A program made the position numbers and the translations under genes. Positions 27,701 to 39,700 of a stretch of DNA of 64,000 nucleotides are shown piece by piece. Position 1 is the first letter of the stretch, and each line of letters opens with the position of its first letter. Source of the stretch: Phalacrocorax aristotelis (Eukaryota > Chordata > Aves > Suliformes > Phalacrocoracidae); NCBI RefSeq assembly GCF_949628215.1, contig NC_134277.1, positions 53,764,918-53,828,917 on the forward strand, in the 5' to 3' direction. Below the pieces are notes generated by a model that saw only the letters and a program-made list of their open reading frames with translations, was not told where the DNA came from and ran no database searches.

Positions 27701-30700
27701 TTTCTGGATACTCAAGCGCCAGAATATAATTATGATTTGGCACGGAGTAGTGATACAGAATAGAAATCCAGTAACTCTCCTGTCTCCCCATCACAGGACC
27801 TGAGGGGCCCAGGTGCAAACATTTGCAGGAGAAGTCTGTAATCTTGATTTGACCCACATTTAACCTCTGTTCAGCAATGTCCCAGAGGTATTCAACTGTC
27901 ACAGATACAGCCTGAGCTTTGCTTGGCATATCTTGATGTAGGAGAAATGGCTTTGGTTATAGCTGAAGACACTTGTTCCAGAATAGGAGAGAACTAATTA
28001 CTGCAAGATGCCTAATTATTTTTTCTGAATTTTCTGGGTTTTGGTAGGTTGGCAATATCAACAATATCAGAAAAAGCAGTAGATTAGTTTATATAAGAAG
28101 GAAGAATAGGCTATCTTTCTAAGTGGCACAAAGAAGAACCTGATGCAGGATCTGTGGATCTCCCTGACTGACACTGAGGTAGTGGAGGAGGGGAGCTTTT
28201 GTATGAAAATAACAAATGTTCTCCCCTTTTCTCAGCTCTCAAAGATAACCACACACTTGGGTTAAAAATCTAATCACAGTTTTTCATTCTCTTTTCATTA
28301 TTCAGGTCTTGTTCATTTGTATTATAATCAGATAAAAAACTCACCACAAAACCACAAGCTGTTTTATAACTGATTGCTGATTCTCCAGTTGTGAAGAAGA
28401 GGTCAGAACAGACCTCCCAGGTATTTAAATCTGTCAGGGCTGTTGCAGTTTTGTTCATAGATTGTCTTTTTATATATACATGTTAAAAAAAAAAAAAAAA
28501 AGACAGATTTTTGTTTTAATCTGGTTCGTATTTTGTCTTGGAAACTATAGGGTTTGCTCGCACCACATCTAGGGGATTAGTTTGGTGGTGGAAGGGTTTT
28601 CCAGACTGAGCATAAGGTTATCAGCTAAATAATTCATTCCATGGGCTGCAGTGTTATGAATAACACAACTCCTGTGAGTTAGTTGAAGGCTGTGTCAGGA
28701 ACATGTGAAATCAGCTCTGCCGAGAGAGCTGAGGGATGGATGAGAGAAGCTTAAAAGATGATGGTACCTGGACTGTAGCAAGTGAAAACCGCTCAGCCAG
28801 AGCAGTGTGTCAAGCCCTGCACCTGAAAAGTAAAATTTTATCCTCTGTATGCACTTCAGATGATCTGCGTCAGAAAAAGTGCTGTCATCAGTGAACTGCT
28901 TTGCTCTGGTTTTCAGCAGATTCAGGCCACAGAACTAATTACAAATTAACTCTGCCAGCCAGCGTCCCACACTGCGTCAGGCACCTGCCATGAAGCTAAA
29001 TCAGAGTGCTTTGGCAGAGAAAATAAAGTAGCCGTGCAAACAAAATGAATTATTGCAGAAAAGGTCTTATTCTTTCTCTGTGTGCACCCTGCATCACTTC
29101 CTCAATAAGTGTGGCGTGTGCCTTGGCTTCTGGTTTATTCATATTCCCAGCTTTGTAGATACTGATCCTTGACTTTTCAGTTGCACATTTATGGATCACC
29201 TCTCCATTGTAATGTTGTGGCCTTTTTTTAATAACATCTTCAGCTAAAGGCCATTAAATTTAAAAAAAAAAATCACAAAATGTCTTCCTTCATTTACTGA
29301 ATAACACCTTTCATTTTTATAATTAATATTTTGACAGAGTAACACACAGCCACAATGAACGTGATCTCTCTCACTCACCCTTATGAAACAGTGTCTTGTT
29401 TGTCATCAAATCTAGTGTGCATCTGAAAATACTTTGTGGAACAAAACTTTTGCAGAGAAATTGAATCCCTGCAGATATTAACAGCCATTGCTGCTGTTCT
29501 TTAGCTGCAGACTGCTTCTCAGGGTATTTATATGCTGCAGCCACATTAGGTGCATTAGCTTTAAACTCCTGTACTGCCAAGAAATTTTAAAGAAATAGAT
29601 GTCACCTTGAGGCTATGTTGACAGATGTTTTACAGATGCATCAGCTGGGAAGTTGCAACCTTCAGCTGTATGCTTGAAACTTGAAAAAATGTTCTAAAAA
29701 AATAGCCAGTTCTTTCCAAACTGCATGGCATTTGTTCATAATGTCTTTGCTTACCTTGCCCTGATGGTAATCCTCTTTTTGTATGGTTTTAGACAATCCT
29801 CTATATTCTGAAGAAAATAGTATCACTGACAACTAGAAATAAATGGGCAGAAAAAAATCCTTCCCTGTCTCACCCCCCTTCCCTCCTCCCAGTGCCCGGT
29901 ACCACTTAGGATCTGTCAAGACTTTGACTTCCACTGGCAAGGACGTGGGAGCATTTATGTTAGTGTACACTGAAACCAGGAACGTGTCTGGGCAGGCAAC
30001 GGGCACCGCTCTGCCCCGTGGCTCCGAGGCCAGGGTTTTAAGTTCCTGTCCTGCCATAAACTTCTTGTGTGAAAGTCACTTAAGGTTAAAGCTGCAAAAA
30101 GTTTAGGATGCTTTATTCACGTCTCAGCTGTCAGGGCAATCTAATGAAATGCCAATTTCACTGACTTTCCCTTTCCCTCATGTCTTCATTGCCTTCTTGC
30201 TTCTGGGGATTTACTGTAAAGTAAGTCACAGAGCTGATCTGGTTTGAATATCTTCCTTTGGCAGGGAGGAGGGGAGCATAATGTCAGCAGCTCTGAAAAA
30301 TTTGCTGCTATGTAGCTTGCCTTTTCTTGGCAAACAAGTATATACACCATGTAAGAAGGAGTGGCTGATCTGTAATAGAAAGCATGCAAATCTAAGTTTG
30401 AGTGTGAAAGAGAAGTTTCACACACCTGTGGAATGATTGGTAATTGGACAGGCTATGGGGCTTTTTCTTAAAACACTTAAGATGCTAGCCAGAATTTCCT
30501 GATCGCTAGCTACTTGAGAAAATTCATAACAAAACTCCTCTCATAGTAACAGCCAGCCTCAAAGTTTTCTGGTGCCATTTCTTTTGCACAGTTAAATTAC
30601 TTTTTGTCTCTTCTGTATGTGTTTATTCTTTTTGCTGCTAGTGCTGGGCTGTAGATCCACCCACATTTTTATTTAATATTCCCAAGAATATTTTTTTGGT

Positions 30701-33700
30701 TTATTTAAAACTAGGCTGGTTCTAAGATACAGGGAAAAATACAAAGATTAATGATCCTGTTTAGGAAGAAAGAGCAATTGGACAACTGGGAGTAGTTTTT
30801 CTCTATTGCTGTCATGTCCTTTCTTTAAGGAGAACTTCTCATTATTTTGTTTGTTATATCTGTGGAACCTGGCACCAAAAATGGAAGGTTTAGCAAACTG
30901 TTGTGTTATAAGCAATGTATAAAAATTGTCCCTTCTCTCTAGGGAGCAACACTGGTCAATGTTGAATCTGTATCAAAAAGTCAGCTAGATGAGTTCAAGC
31001 ATCATGTGGGTTTGAGTCTATCAGAGACAAACTTGTTGCCATTAGAAGCTACAGAACTTAAACCTCTGTGATTAAACAGTAAGAAACTTCAAGGCACAAG
31101 TCAACTGGAAAGGAACTAAACCCACAACATACTTTTTACTATTTAGCCTATGTAGCCGGTCCTGTCATCGTCTAGAAAAGATCACCCCCCGCACCTGCTC
31201 TCACCTGGGGTGCTAATGAGCAGGAGGCTAAGAGAGACTCATGGCTCATCACCTGCTGGAAAAACAAATGGACCAAGAGAGGTGTCCAAGTGACATGTAA
31301 ACATAGTTCCTCTCTCACAGCCCAAACAGCATGTCACAAATTATGGGGGAATAAAGGAGTCCCAGCAAGTCTTCTTTGCCACAGAGAAGAAGGGATGGAC
31401 ACCAAGAAATCCTGTTGTAACCTTGCTACTAAAAAGGAACAAAAGGGAAAGAAAGAAAAGGGCTCAGAGAACAAGTTACTGCCACCGGCAGCCTTTCATG
31501 GCAGTTAAGAAGCCTCACTCCCCTTCCGCATCAGTATTTGACTGCTCCTTTGCATTGGTAGCTCCTCATGGCTGGGTAATTTCTGTTCAACAGCAGCTAA
31601 TGGCAGTGCCTCAGAGGGAGGCAATAAAATTCACTGATCACTAAGCACAGTCTGGGATATTAGTTGACCTCAGTTTAAAATAGATTCTGCTGCAGATTGT
31701 CTTTGTAATTTTGGGCAAATCAGTCTCAAATATTTGCAGCTCGGGTTTTCCATTACAAAACGGGAAAGATTTTATTTCCTCGTATCCTAAGAGTAGTTGG
31801 CAGTTTCAAATGCTTGGAGATCTGTTTCTGATCCTGGTGAAGAAACACTCTTCTAGTACTATGAAGTTTGAGAGCACTTTAAGTTAATTTTACTTTAATT
31901 AGCGTTAAGTAAGTGTGGTTTCCTCTTCTTTTATTAAAATTATGTTTTGTCATAATAGCTAGACATCCATACTGGATCTATAAAGATACGTTTCAAGCCT
32001 AAAGCTGTGGAGATAAGTGGATACACTTAGAGATTCAGTCCTTTTTTTCAGAGAAAATGTTTCTGGCTATTTATACCTCATGGAGAACACCCAAAGCAAG
32101 CACAGCGGCCCATGCATTTTGTGATAAAAACTGAAGCAGCTACAAGGCAGGTGTGGAAATGAAATCGTAATGAATGAGTAGAAATTAAAGCATTAAGCTG
32201 ATTGCACACTTGACAGCTTTCACCACACACTTGCTGCCTGCAGTTCAGGCTTACCTGATAACAATCAGAGGAATGAAGTACACCAGGAAAGCCACCACCG
32301 TCATATAGGGTATCCAGTAGGAGTCATCAGGCCAGAGAGCCCAACACTGCACTTCCCCATTGGAGAGCTGCCGTTTCCCAAAAATAATCAGAGTCGGTAT
32401 GGAGAACAGGAAAGAGAGGCTCCAGGCCACTCCAATAAGAACTTTTGCCTGTCTTTCTGTGCAACAGAGTCAAACAGACGGTGTTAATGGGGGTGCTGGT
32501 GCGACTGGTCGCTTGTAACAGTACTGTTAGAAAGGCAGGGAGGAGGAGGAAACTGGGTGAAGAAAGGGAATCTCGGGCTGCCGCTGACTGATGCTAAAGA
32601 GACTGCAAAGGAGAATTTCATCTCTGCCTTGTGATAAAAAGTCATATTGTTATGGGATTATATTTTACATGTTTTGTTTAAAGATGCCAAGGGCCCATTC
32701 AATCTGAAACGCTATGAGAAAGGCACTGGTCAAGGTCAGCAAGTCAGAAACATGAGATGTAAATGCTTCCTCTATGCCACCAAGACACCATGAATGAATG
32801 CAAAGGACTACAGGCTTGCCCTAGTGCATGCTTTTACCCTGGCACAGCAAAGCGGCAGTCAGTAGGAAGACAAAGAGACAGAAAAGGAGCCCTTGTGCTA
32901 CAGATAACAGAGGAAGGCCTAGACTCGGAAGGATTACTTAAAACATAAACTAGGTTGGAGCATACTAGATGTACTGGTGGCAGAAATGTCCTCCTTGGAA
33001 TGGAAATCAAACACTTTGATGTACCTTGTGGTGAGAAAGCTTGCAAAACATTTCCTATCAGGAAAGAGAAAATGCCTCAGTTCAGGATCAGAACAAAACT
33101 GCACAACCAGCTGCCTTTAACTCCAGCTGCAACTTTACTGCCCCAAAGAAACATGGTCCTGGAGAGCTCAGGCATCTGCAGTTCTCTGCATCATGGCGGA
33201 CACCAAACCGAGCTCCTGTTGATGGGCATATGCCCAAGGCATGCCAAGGGTGGACTGTGGACTGCTAACCGTGAGACAGGGCAGATGACGGTGGTGTGGT
33301 GCTCAGGTGCTCAGCCCTGTTTTATCTGCCACAACAGATATCGACTAGGAGATCCTGCTGGACCTCATGGTGAAGATCAGGATCCCAAAATGCTTGGCAG
33401 GTTTTGGCTACTGCTTCCCCTGGACTTCTGACCTCCTCTACTGCCAAGTAGCGAAAACTGGTAGGAAGCCAAATGATGCCTGGTGGCACACATGAGATTT
33501 TATAAAAATCAATGGGTTGGAGCAAACAGCCCCAAGGATTTCGTTTTCACAAATCTGCATCTTCTGGCTAAAATCCAGGTAGGTCTAGCCGAAAAGCATG
33601 CGGAAGAGGGCTGATCTGGGGCGTACCGGTGATTCTCAGCAGCGGTTATTCCTCCTGAGTCAGATTGAAAGAGGAACAGATGGGGACAGAATTTTTGATC

Positions 33701-36700
33701 TGGGAAGCTTTGGTGTTGAAATACTTTATTGTCCTACAAAATACCCAAGGTTGTGTGTGAAATGGAAACTCACTTTAAATTATGTGTATCAAGAAGAATG
33801 TCTTTCCTCCTCAAAGCTCAAAGAGCAATATGAAAGTGTGTGGGAGAAACACTCAGAAAGTAATTTTATGCTTTATAAAACATCAGATGCAAATATTCAC
33901 TTATCCTGCTCATTTTTAAATGTTATTCACATTCAGCAAAATACGGTCTTGCTAATCTAGGGCTTAAGGGAACTCTGATGACATCTATGTAAGTGAGAGT
34001 ATTAGATTAAGTCTATAAATAATGCACAGACAAAGGAGAACTGCAAAGTTTCCCAGTGTGTAACAGAATAAACTTAGCAAAAGGAATATTAAGAGTAAGT
34101 TTCACAAAATACTTCCTGACAGAAAGGACTTTTCAATTGTGAGTGAGCTGCTTAAGCTACAGAGATACAAGCCTCAGTGGGGCCCACCTATCTGTTTTGC
34201 AGGGGAAAAGATCACACTTGGATAATATACTTTATTTTTTTTCACTGTGTAGCGATGCCCTTAATTTGAAAAGAAGTGGGCAATTTGGGTTGGGCAAGAG
34301 TGGTATTGCCTCTTTGTGTTTTATAAAATATTACCTGCGATGTTCATTTAATTTTGTTTTTAAATGTCCCTCTTGTTTGGTAGAATATGGCCTTGCTAGT
34401 CTAAAGGGCTTTACGGGGCACTGATAACACCTAGGTAAGTAGATAAAACCATCAGACTCAGGTTAATTGGCTGCCTCACGAAAAGGGATTTTTTATGTTG
34501 GTTTTATTCTAAATGCTCTAATTTGCTCTAAACACCAGCAAATCATATAACTAGAACTATAAAATTTATAAATGGAACCAAATCAATAACAGCTTTTGAA
34601 ATACAATATTCTATTCAGCCAGTCCCCGTATTCTCCTTTAAAAACAACATTGCTTTTCAAATGGAGAATTTTTCATACTGGAGTGGTCAAGACTAACACC
34701 CAGGGTTGGGGTGGGAATCTCTCTGGCACTGACTCTTAAAAGACATTTTCATGTCACTGTCCCCTTTGCCTCGTTTCCCCCATCGATGTGCTGTGGCCGT
34801 GCTTTTGTGCACATCTGCCTGCTCCCAGCAACGTCTGGTGGGGAGGCAGCTCTTTTGAGGAGTTTTGCTCCCAGCTACCATGAACGGCAATGCTATGCAA
34901 TCCTTCTATAAAGTGAGTGTCATTTTAAAATTAGGTTTTAAATCCAGAGAGAGCGAGTTGTTCCAGAATCTCATTGATCTGATGGACTTCAGCAACATTT
35001 GCAGCCCAAAGCCATGCAAGGGACAGTTTACGCCTACTTGGGTTCTGTCTTTTACTTAAGCAGTTCTGTTGTTGCCTGTTGCTTAGTTTGTGTACTGTTT
35101 CAACATGGTGAACTATTCATAAAATGCCTTCTGTTATAACTTTTCAGTTTCTTTTATTTTCAATCTTTATTTTACGAATTTTTTAATGACCCTTTTGGTT
35201 ATGCAATTAGGTACCTCATACAGTAAAAACGTTAGGATTAGAATGTATAATTCTTCCATATCCTGCACCTTCTGTGGTTGTTTATGTATTCACGAAGAGA
35301 GTATAAAATATTTAACTGTCAAAGTTTCTTTTCTTAGAAGCCATGCCAAGTACAGCTCATTGCAAATGCTTTTTAACATGACTCGAGGCTAGTAACTAAA
35401 CCACGATTTGAAATTGTTTGACATTTTCAAAGCAAAATGTTTGATTTTTTTTTCCAAAATTATATTTCAAGGCTACATGGAAACATAATTTTTAAAATTG
35501 GTAAGGAGAAACAACTCTTTTGTTTTTTGACTGAAGGATTTTTGGGGACAAGTGTTTCATTTTGGGAAGAAATTTGCCACAAGTTGGCTCAGAACTGTTT
35601 TAAAGTTTGACAAAGTTTTGTAAATCTCTCTCTTCTCTGCCTACAGAATAGCTAAGAGGGCATTTCAAATGCACCCCCCCACCCCCGACCCCTCTGCTAG
35701 GAATAGCTGGGTGCAAAAGGTGACTATTCCAGGAAGTTGCTATGGCAAATATACCACCCTAGATAGTTCTTCTGAATTTGTAGCTGCCTCCCTTTTCCCT
35801 TTGAACATGGTCTTTGCTTGTCCATTAGTGTGTAGCCAGCCTTTGCCAGAGGCAGGTGGGCTTTGCCAGCGTTCTCTCTGCTCGTGGCCTGTTCCCCCAC
35901 CAGCAGAGCTTCACCCAGCTGATGGCTCTGCTGCCCCTCGGCTGGGTGCAGTGTCTGTTCTTCTTGATTCTTAAAAAGGAAAGAAAAAACTTTATGGTAT
36001 AATTATGGGAAATGGGACAGAGTTAAAAAAAGACTTTTATAAAGGTTTGAGGTGGCCTAGTGGTTTTTTTTTAAATTTCAAAGCGGCTTGCAAAGATTGA
36101 CCACCAAATTCTTTACTAGGCCCAGGTGGTAATTTAGCAAATGCTGCTTTTCCTGTACCACATATGAAGATGAAATGTCAGCGAGCCTATCTCACAGCTT
36201 ACCCTGCTCAGCCAGCTGTTGGTGCTTCAGGTGGTTTATGTGCTCTTCCCAGCCTGGCTTAACATGGGCAGTGCATCCCAAAGCTTGCTGAGAAAACCTT
36301 GATATCAGGCCCCCTGCTCTGAAAAAGTTGGTCTCCATGCTGGGGAACATGAGGCTAAATTTCACAAAGTATTTGAAGTTTTCAGAACTTAACATCTGCC
36401 AAAGCTGCACCACTGCCTGGGCTGTGATTGATGCATCGGTTTTTAGGGCCAGAAAGGACCATTAATGTGATCCCCTGAATAGAGCAGGCTGTCAAAAGCC
36501 ATGATTATTCCAAAACAAGGATAATGCTTGAGTCTGATTAAAGTGTGACTCAACACCTCATGGTTCTTGTAATTGTTTCACTTCCTCCGCACCTGCTACT
36601 TTTGTTTATTCACTCAGTGCAACATACTTAATGTCCCACTTTAGGCTAGGTAGGAAAGAAATCACGCTCTTTAAATTGTACTGCTAAGCAGCCAAGATAT

Positions 36701-39700
36701 ATTTGAGTGCTGTAAAAATAACAAATAGAAGAAATTGCCAGAAACAATTGATATCCAAACTTATATGCTATAGTTTTTAAGCTGCCTCATCAAACTGTTG
36801 TATGAATTCTTAGTACTGGACTCTCTATCCAAGTTAGTTTTTAGTATGAATAAATGAATATATAGCTGTTGTGGCTCCTAAAGTCAGTATAGTTCTACGA
36901 GGGATAGCTTTTGCCCATAATAACCTTCTCAAAATGCTGGAAGATAATGAAAAACTCTATACTTTTAAAATGTCATTTCATTCTTTGCTAACACAATGCT
37001 AATAAAAACTGCTGAGGGCTAAGTGCAACTTAATAAATCTCGAAACCACAGCTCCTTTGCCATTTGGAAAATTGTAACCGAGTCCAAATGTTGCTACAGC
37101 AGGAATGAATAATTCATGGCAACAAGGTTAAGAATTTTGAAACTAAAAAACGATCCAATAATACCCATAGCAATAGCAAGGTACAGAAATTCTCCTACCT
37201 CCTTGCAAGAACTTCATTGGGTAAACTATGGCATGATACCGGTCTATGCTTAGTGACACAAGGACGTAAGTCGAGGCATATAGAAGGACCACCTGGGGCA
37301 GAAGGTATACGAGGCAGCAGTTGAGACACGTTTATTGCAGAAAATAATATCAGTGACAACACTGAACTAGGAATATCTGAAAACTTTTACTGAAGAAAAA
37401 AAAAGAAAAAGAAAAAAACTCCTTATATTTTCACCCAGATCTTTTTCCTTGATCTTGTCCACAAAATTTAAAAGATTTCATATGCTTTAATTAAAAGTGT
37501 TTCAACTTCAAATGAACACTTTCAGCTTTTAACACTCCTGATACTAGAAAAATATCTATGCAGTGTTTTTGTTAGGGTTTATTGCCATGGGGACACAAAG
37601 CCACACGGGCTTGGGCATACGGGGGGAGCACAAGGTTTCTGTACCTGGAAATAGCGAACAACTCTGCAGACGATATCAGGAGCCATGAAATCTCCAGTGT
37701 AGCGCCAAATTATGTCAGTCATTATATTTATGAGTCCCGTGAATGAATCTGCAAAGAAAATTAAGTGAAGAAGCATTAAAAGAAGGAAACACATGACTGC
37801 ACGTGAGCCACAGGGGCAGGTATGACCCTTGGGATATACCAGTTCCCCCAGTCTTAAGGGGAGCCGTGCCATGGCTGGTCAGCCCAGGATGCTAGAAAAG
37901 CTGGGAAAGCCTCAGAAAACACTTAAAAGTTTTGTGTGTTTATTTTCTTGTTCTCTTAATTTAACACAAACCCACTCAGACAGATAAGGCAAGATTTCCC
38001 TAAGTGCTGGAGCCCACAGCTGGTTTCTTGTGAGCGTGACAGCCCTCTGGGCTGCAGTTCAGCCTGGCTGGCGTTGCAAACGGGTTGGATGAGCTGCACC
38101 CTTAAAGGACCTTTTTCTCTGCTTATAACGGGATATGAGGTGGCCAGCTGAGATGGCCATGTCAGTCCTAGGCTGGATGCAGGTCCTGGTCTACACCCGC
38201 ATCTATACCAAAGATGCCTAAAATTAACTGAGATCAATTCCTCCTCAAATCATTATTTGCTTTTTCTGAGTAGAGCTGCATAAAATATCACCTGTGGGTG
38301 TTAATCCCTCATACATCTAAACATTTCAGGCTTGTCCTTGAGAGATACGGAGGAGACTGCCTGATGGGCCTGATCCTGCAGCATGCCAGGCTCGTCGCTG
38401 CCTGCTAAAGGCCCCGGGTTTTCCATGAGGTGTGGATAAAATATAGCATTGGAGAAGCTGTAGGCTAGTGTCTAAGCGCATTGGCTTGATCCCAGCTGTG
38501 CCAAATATTGAACTATTTAATGTCCTTTCTTTCTTTGTCTTTTATGTCAATGTACAAAGAAATATGTCTCCTGCAAAGGCACCACCTCAGGTGAAATCCA
38601 AATGCTGCTGAAGTTAGTGGAAATTTTGTCAGGATTTTATTTGCAAACTTAATTATTTAATGACTAACCCTGCCCTGTCAGCTGAAAGTTAACCTACTTA
38701 TGCCTGTACTTCTCCTGTAGTCTGCATTCACTAAAATAAATACACCTCAGGCCACCCTTTTTCTTTTTTTAAATCTGAGGTGATATTCCAGCCTTTGCTC
38801 TGTTTCTTATTGAACAAATGAGTGCTTACAGCGATGTAAGTTTTACAAAGGAGTTGCAATAGCTGGTCCTTCTGTGGTACATATGGGGGATATTAAGTTT
38901 TGTCTTTAAAACCAAGATAATAAAAAAGTTCTCTCCCTGTAGGACAGGATAAATGTTTTAAGAGCTGTTCATGGAAGAAAATGTGCATCAAACCAGTGTT
39001 CTGCCGCTTCAAGTAACACAGCCTGTTGCTCTTCTTGCACAGATTACCACAAAGGGAGAGAGCAGGTTGGGAAAATGTTTTCGTGCAATTTGTCAGGACA
39101 AAAAAAAGGAATGCAAAGATATAGCTTCAATCCATATTTAAAAATTTAGAGTGGTAAGGTAAAATGTTTCACCTTCATACCATCAGTTTACACTTTTGAA
39201 AACGGTTGCTAAAGTTTACTGTGATAAGGGCATTCTAACCTCCTAGCAGAAGATTTTGGTCTGAAATGTATGCTTTTGGAAAAAAGCTATTTCAACAATT
39301 TCAAAAATTTTTTTAAGCAGTAAACAGTTTGAACCAGTGTTTCCAAGCAAACAGGTATGGGTTTGCAAAATGAGTTTCTTCTAACTCCTTGGAAGTTACA
39401 GAAATTCCAGTTACTTCTAGCTGGAAATTGAGATCTCAGTTTAATGCTTTAGAAGAAGCAACTTGTTTTGCTCCACTAGAAAACTAGGATTATTTTTCCG
39501 GTATCAGTAATCCTTTATCTCCTTTTTTCTTCAATTCTTTATCTCCTCTTTTTGTTCACAGCTCAGTTCAAAATGAAATTACAACAGAAATATCATTGCT
39601 GTTGCATGTAACTACATTGCCTCCCTCCTCAGGACTTTACTGTTCAATTAATTCTGGTTTTTCTTTTCTCTTCTGGTGTTTCCCAAGCCTCTTTTCTCTC

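Larger units (their letters stand above)
23204..32254 (-). other. NPSR1: NPSR1 intron 5
   Basis: 9,051 bp. It contains an AAT/AAC microsatellite just 5' of exon 6 in plus-strand order, two MIR-like SINE relics (23470-23592 and 31686-31790) and a weaker one near 26345-26445, long T and A runs (26913-26943, 28485-28501), and an AT-rich stretch with homeodomain- and octamer-like words (26640-27300). No additional exon was recognised. Confidence 0.8.

Noticed and set aside
32955..33431. A 158-codon open frame on the plus strand in intron 4
   Set aside because: No recognisable domain, no splice or start context, and a composition like the surrounding intron; a frame of this length is expected by chance in 64 kb.
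33598..33960. A 120-codon open frame on the plus strand
   Set aside because: It overlaps the diverged duplication and its partner copy does not preserve the frame; no domain seen.
37579..37872. Minus-strand open frame covering exon 3 with extra residues on both sides
   Set aside because: Only 37645-37748 is conserved and bounded by splice sites; the flanks are intron read-through.
38450..38560. MIR-like words (tagtgtctaagcgc, gatcccagctgtgcca)
   Set aside because: Similarity is too short to separate from chance by eye.
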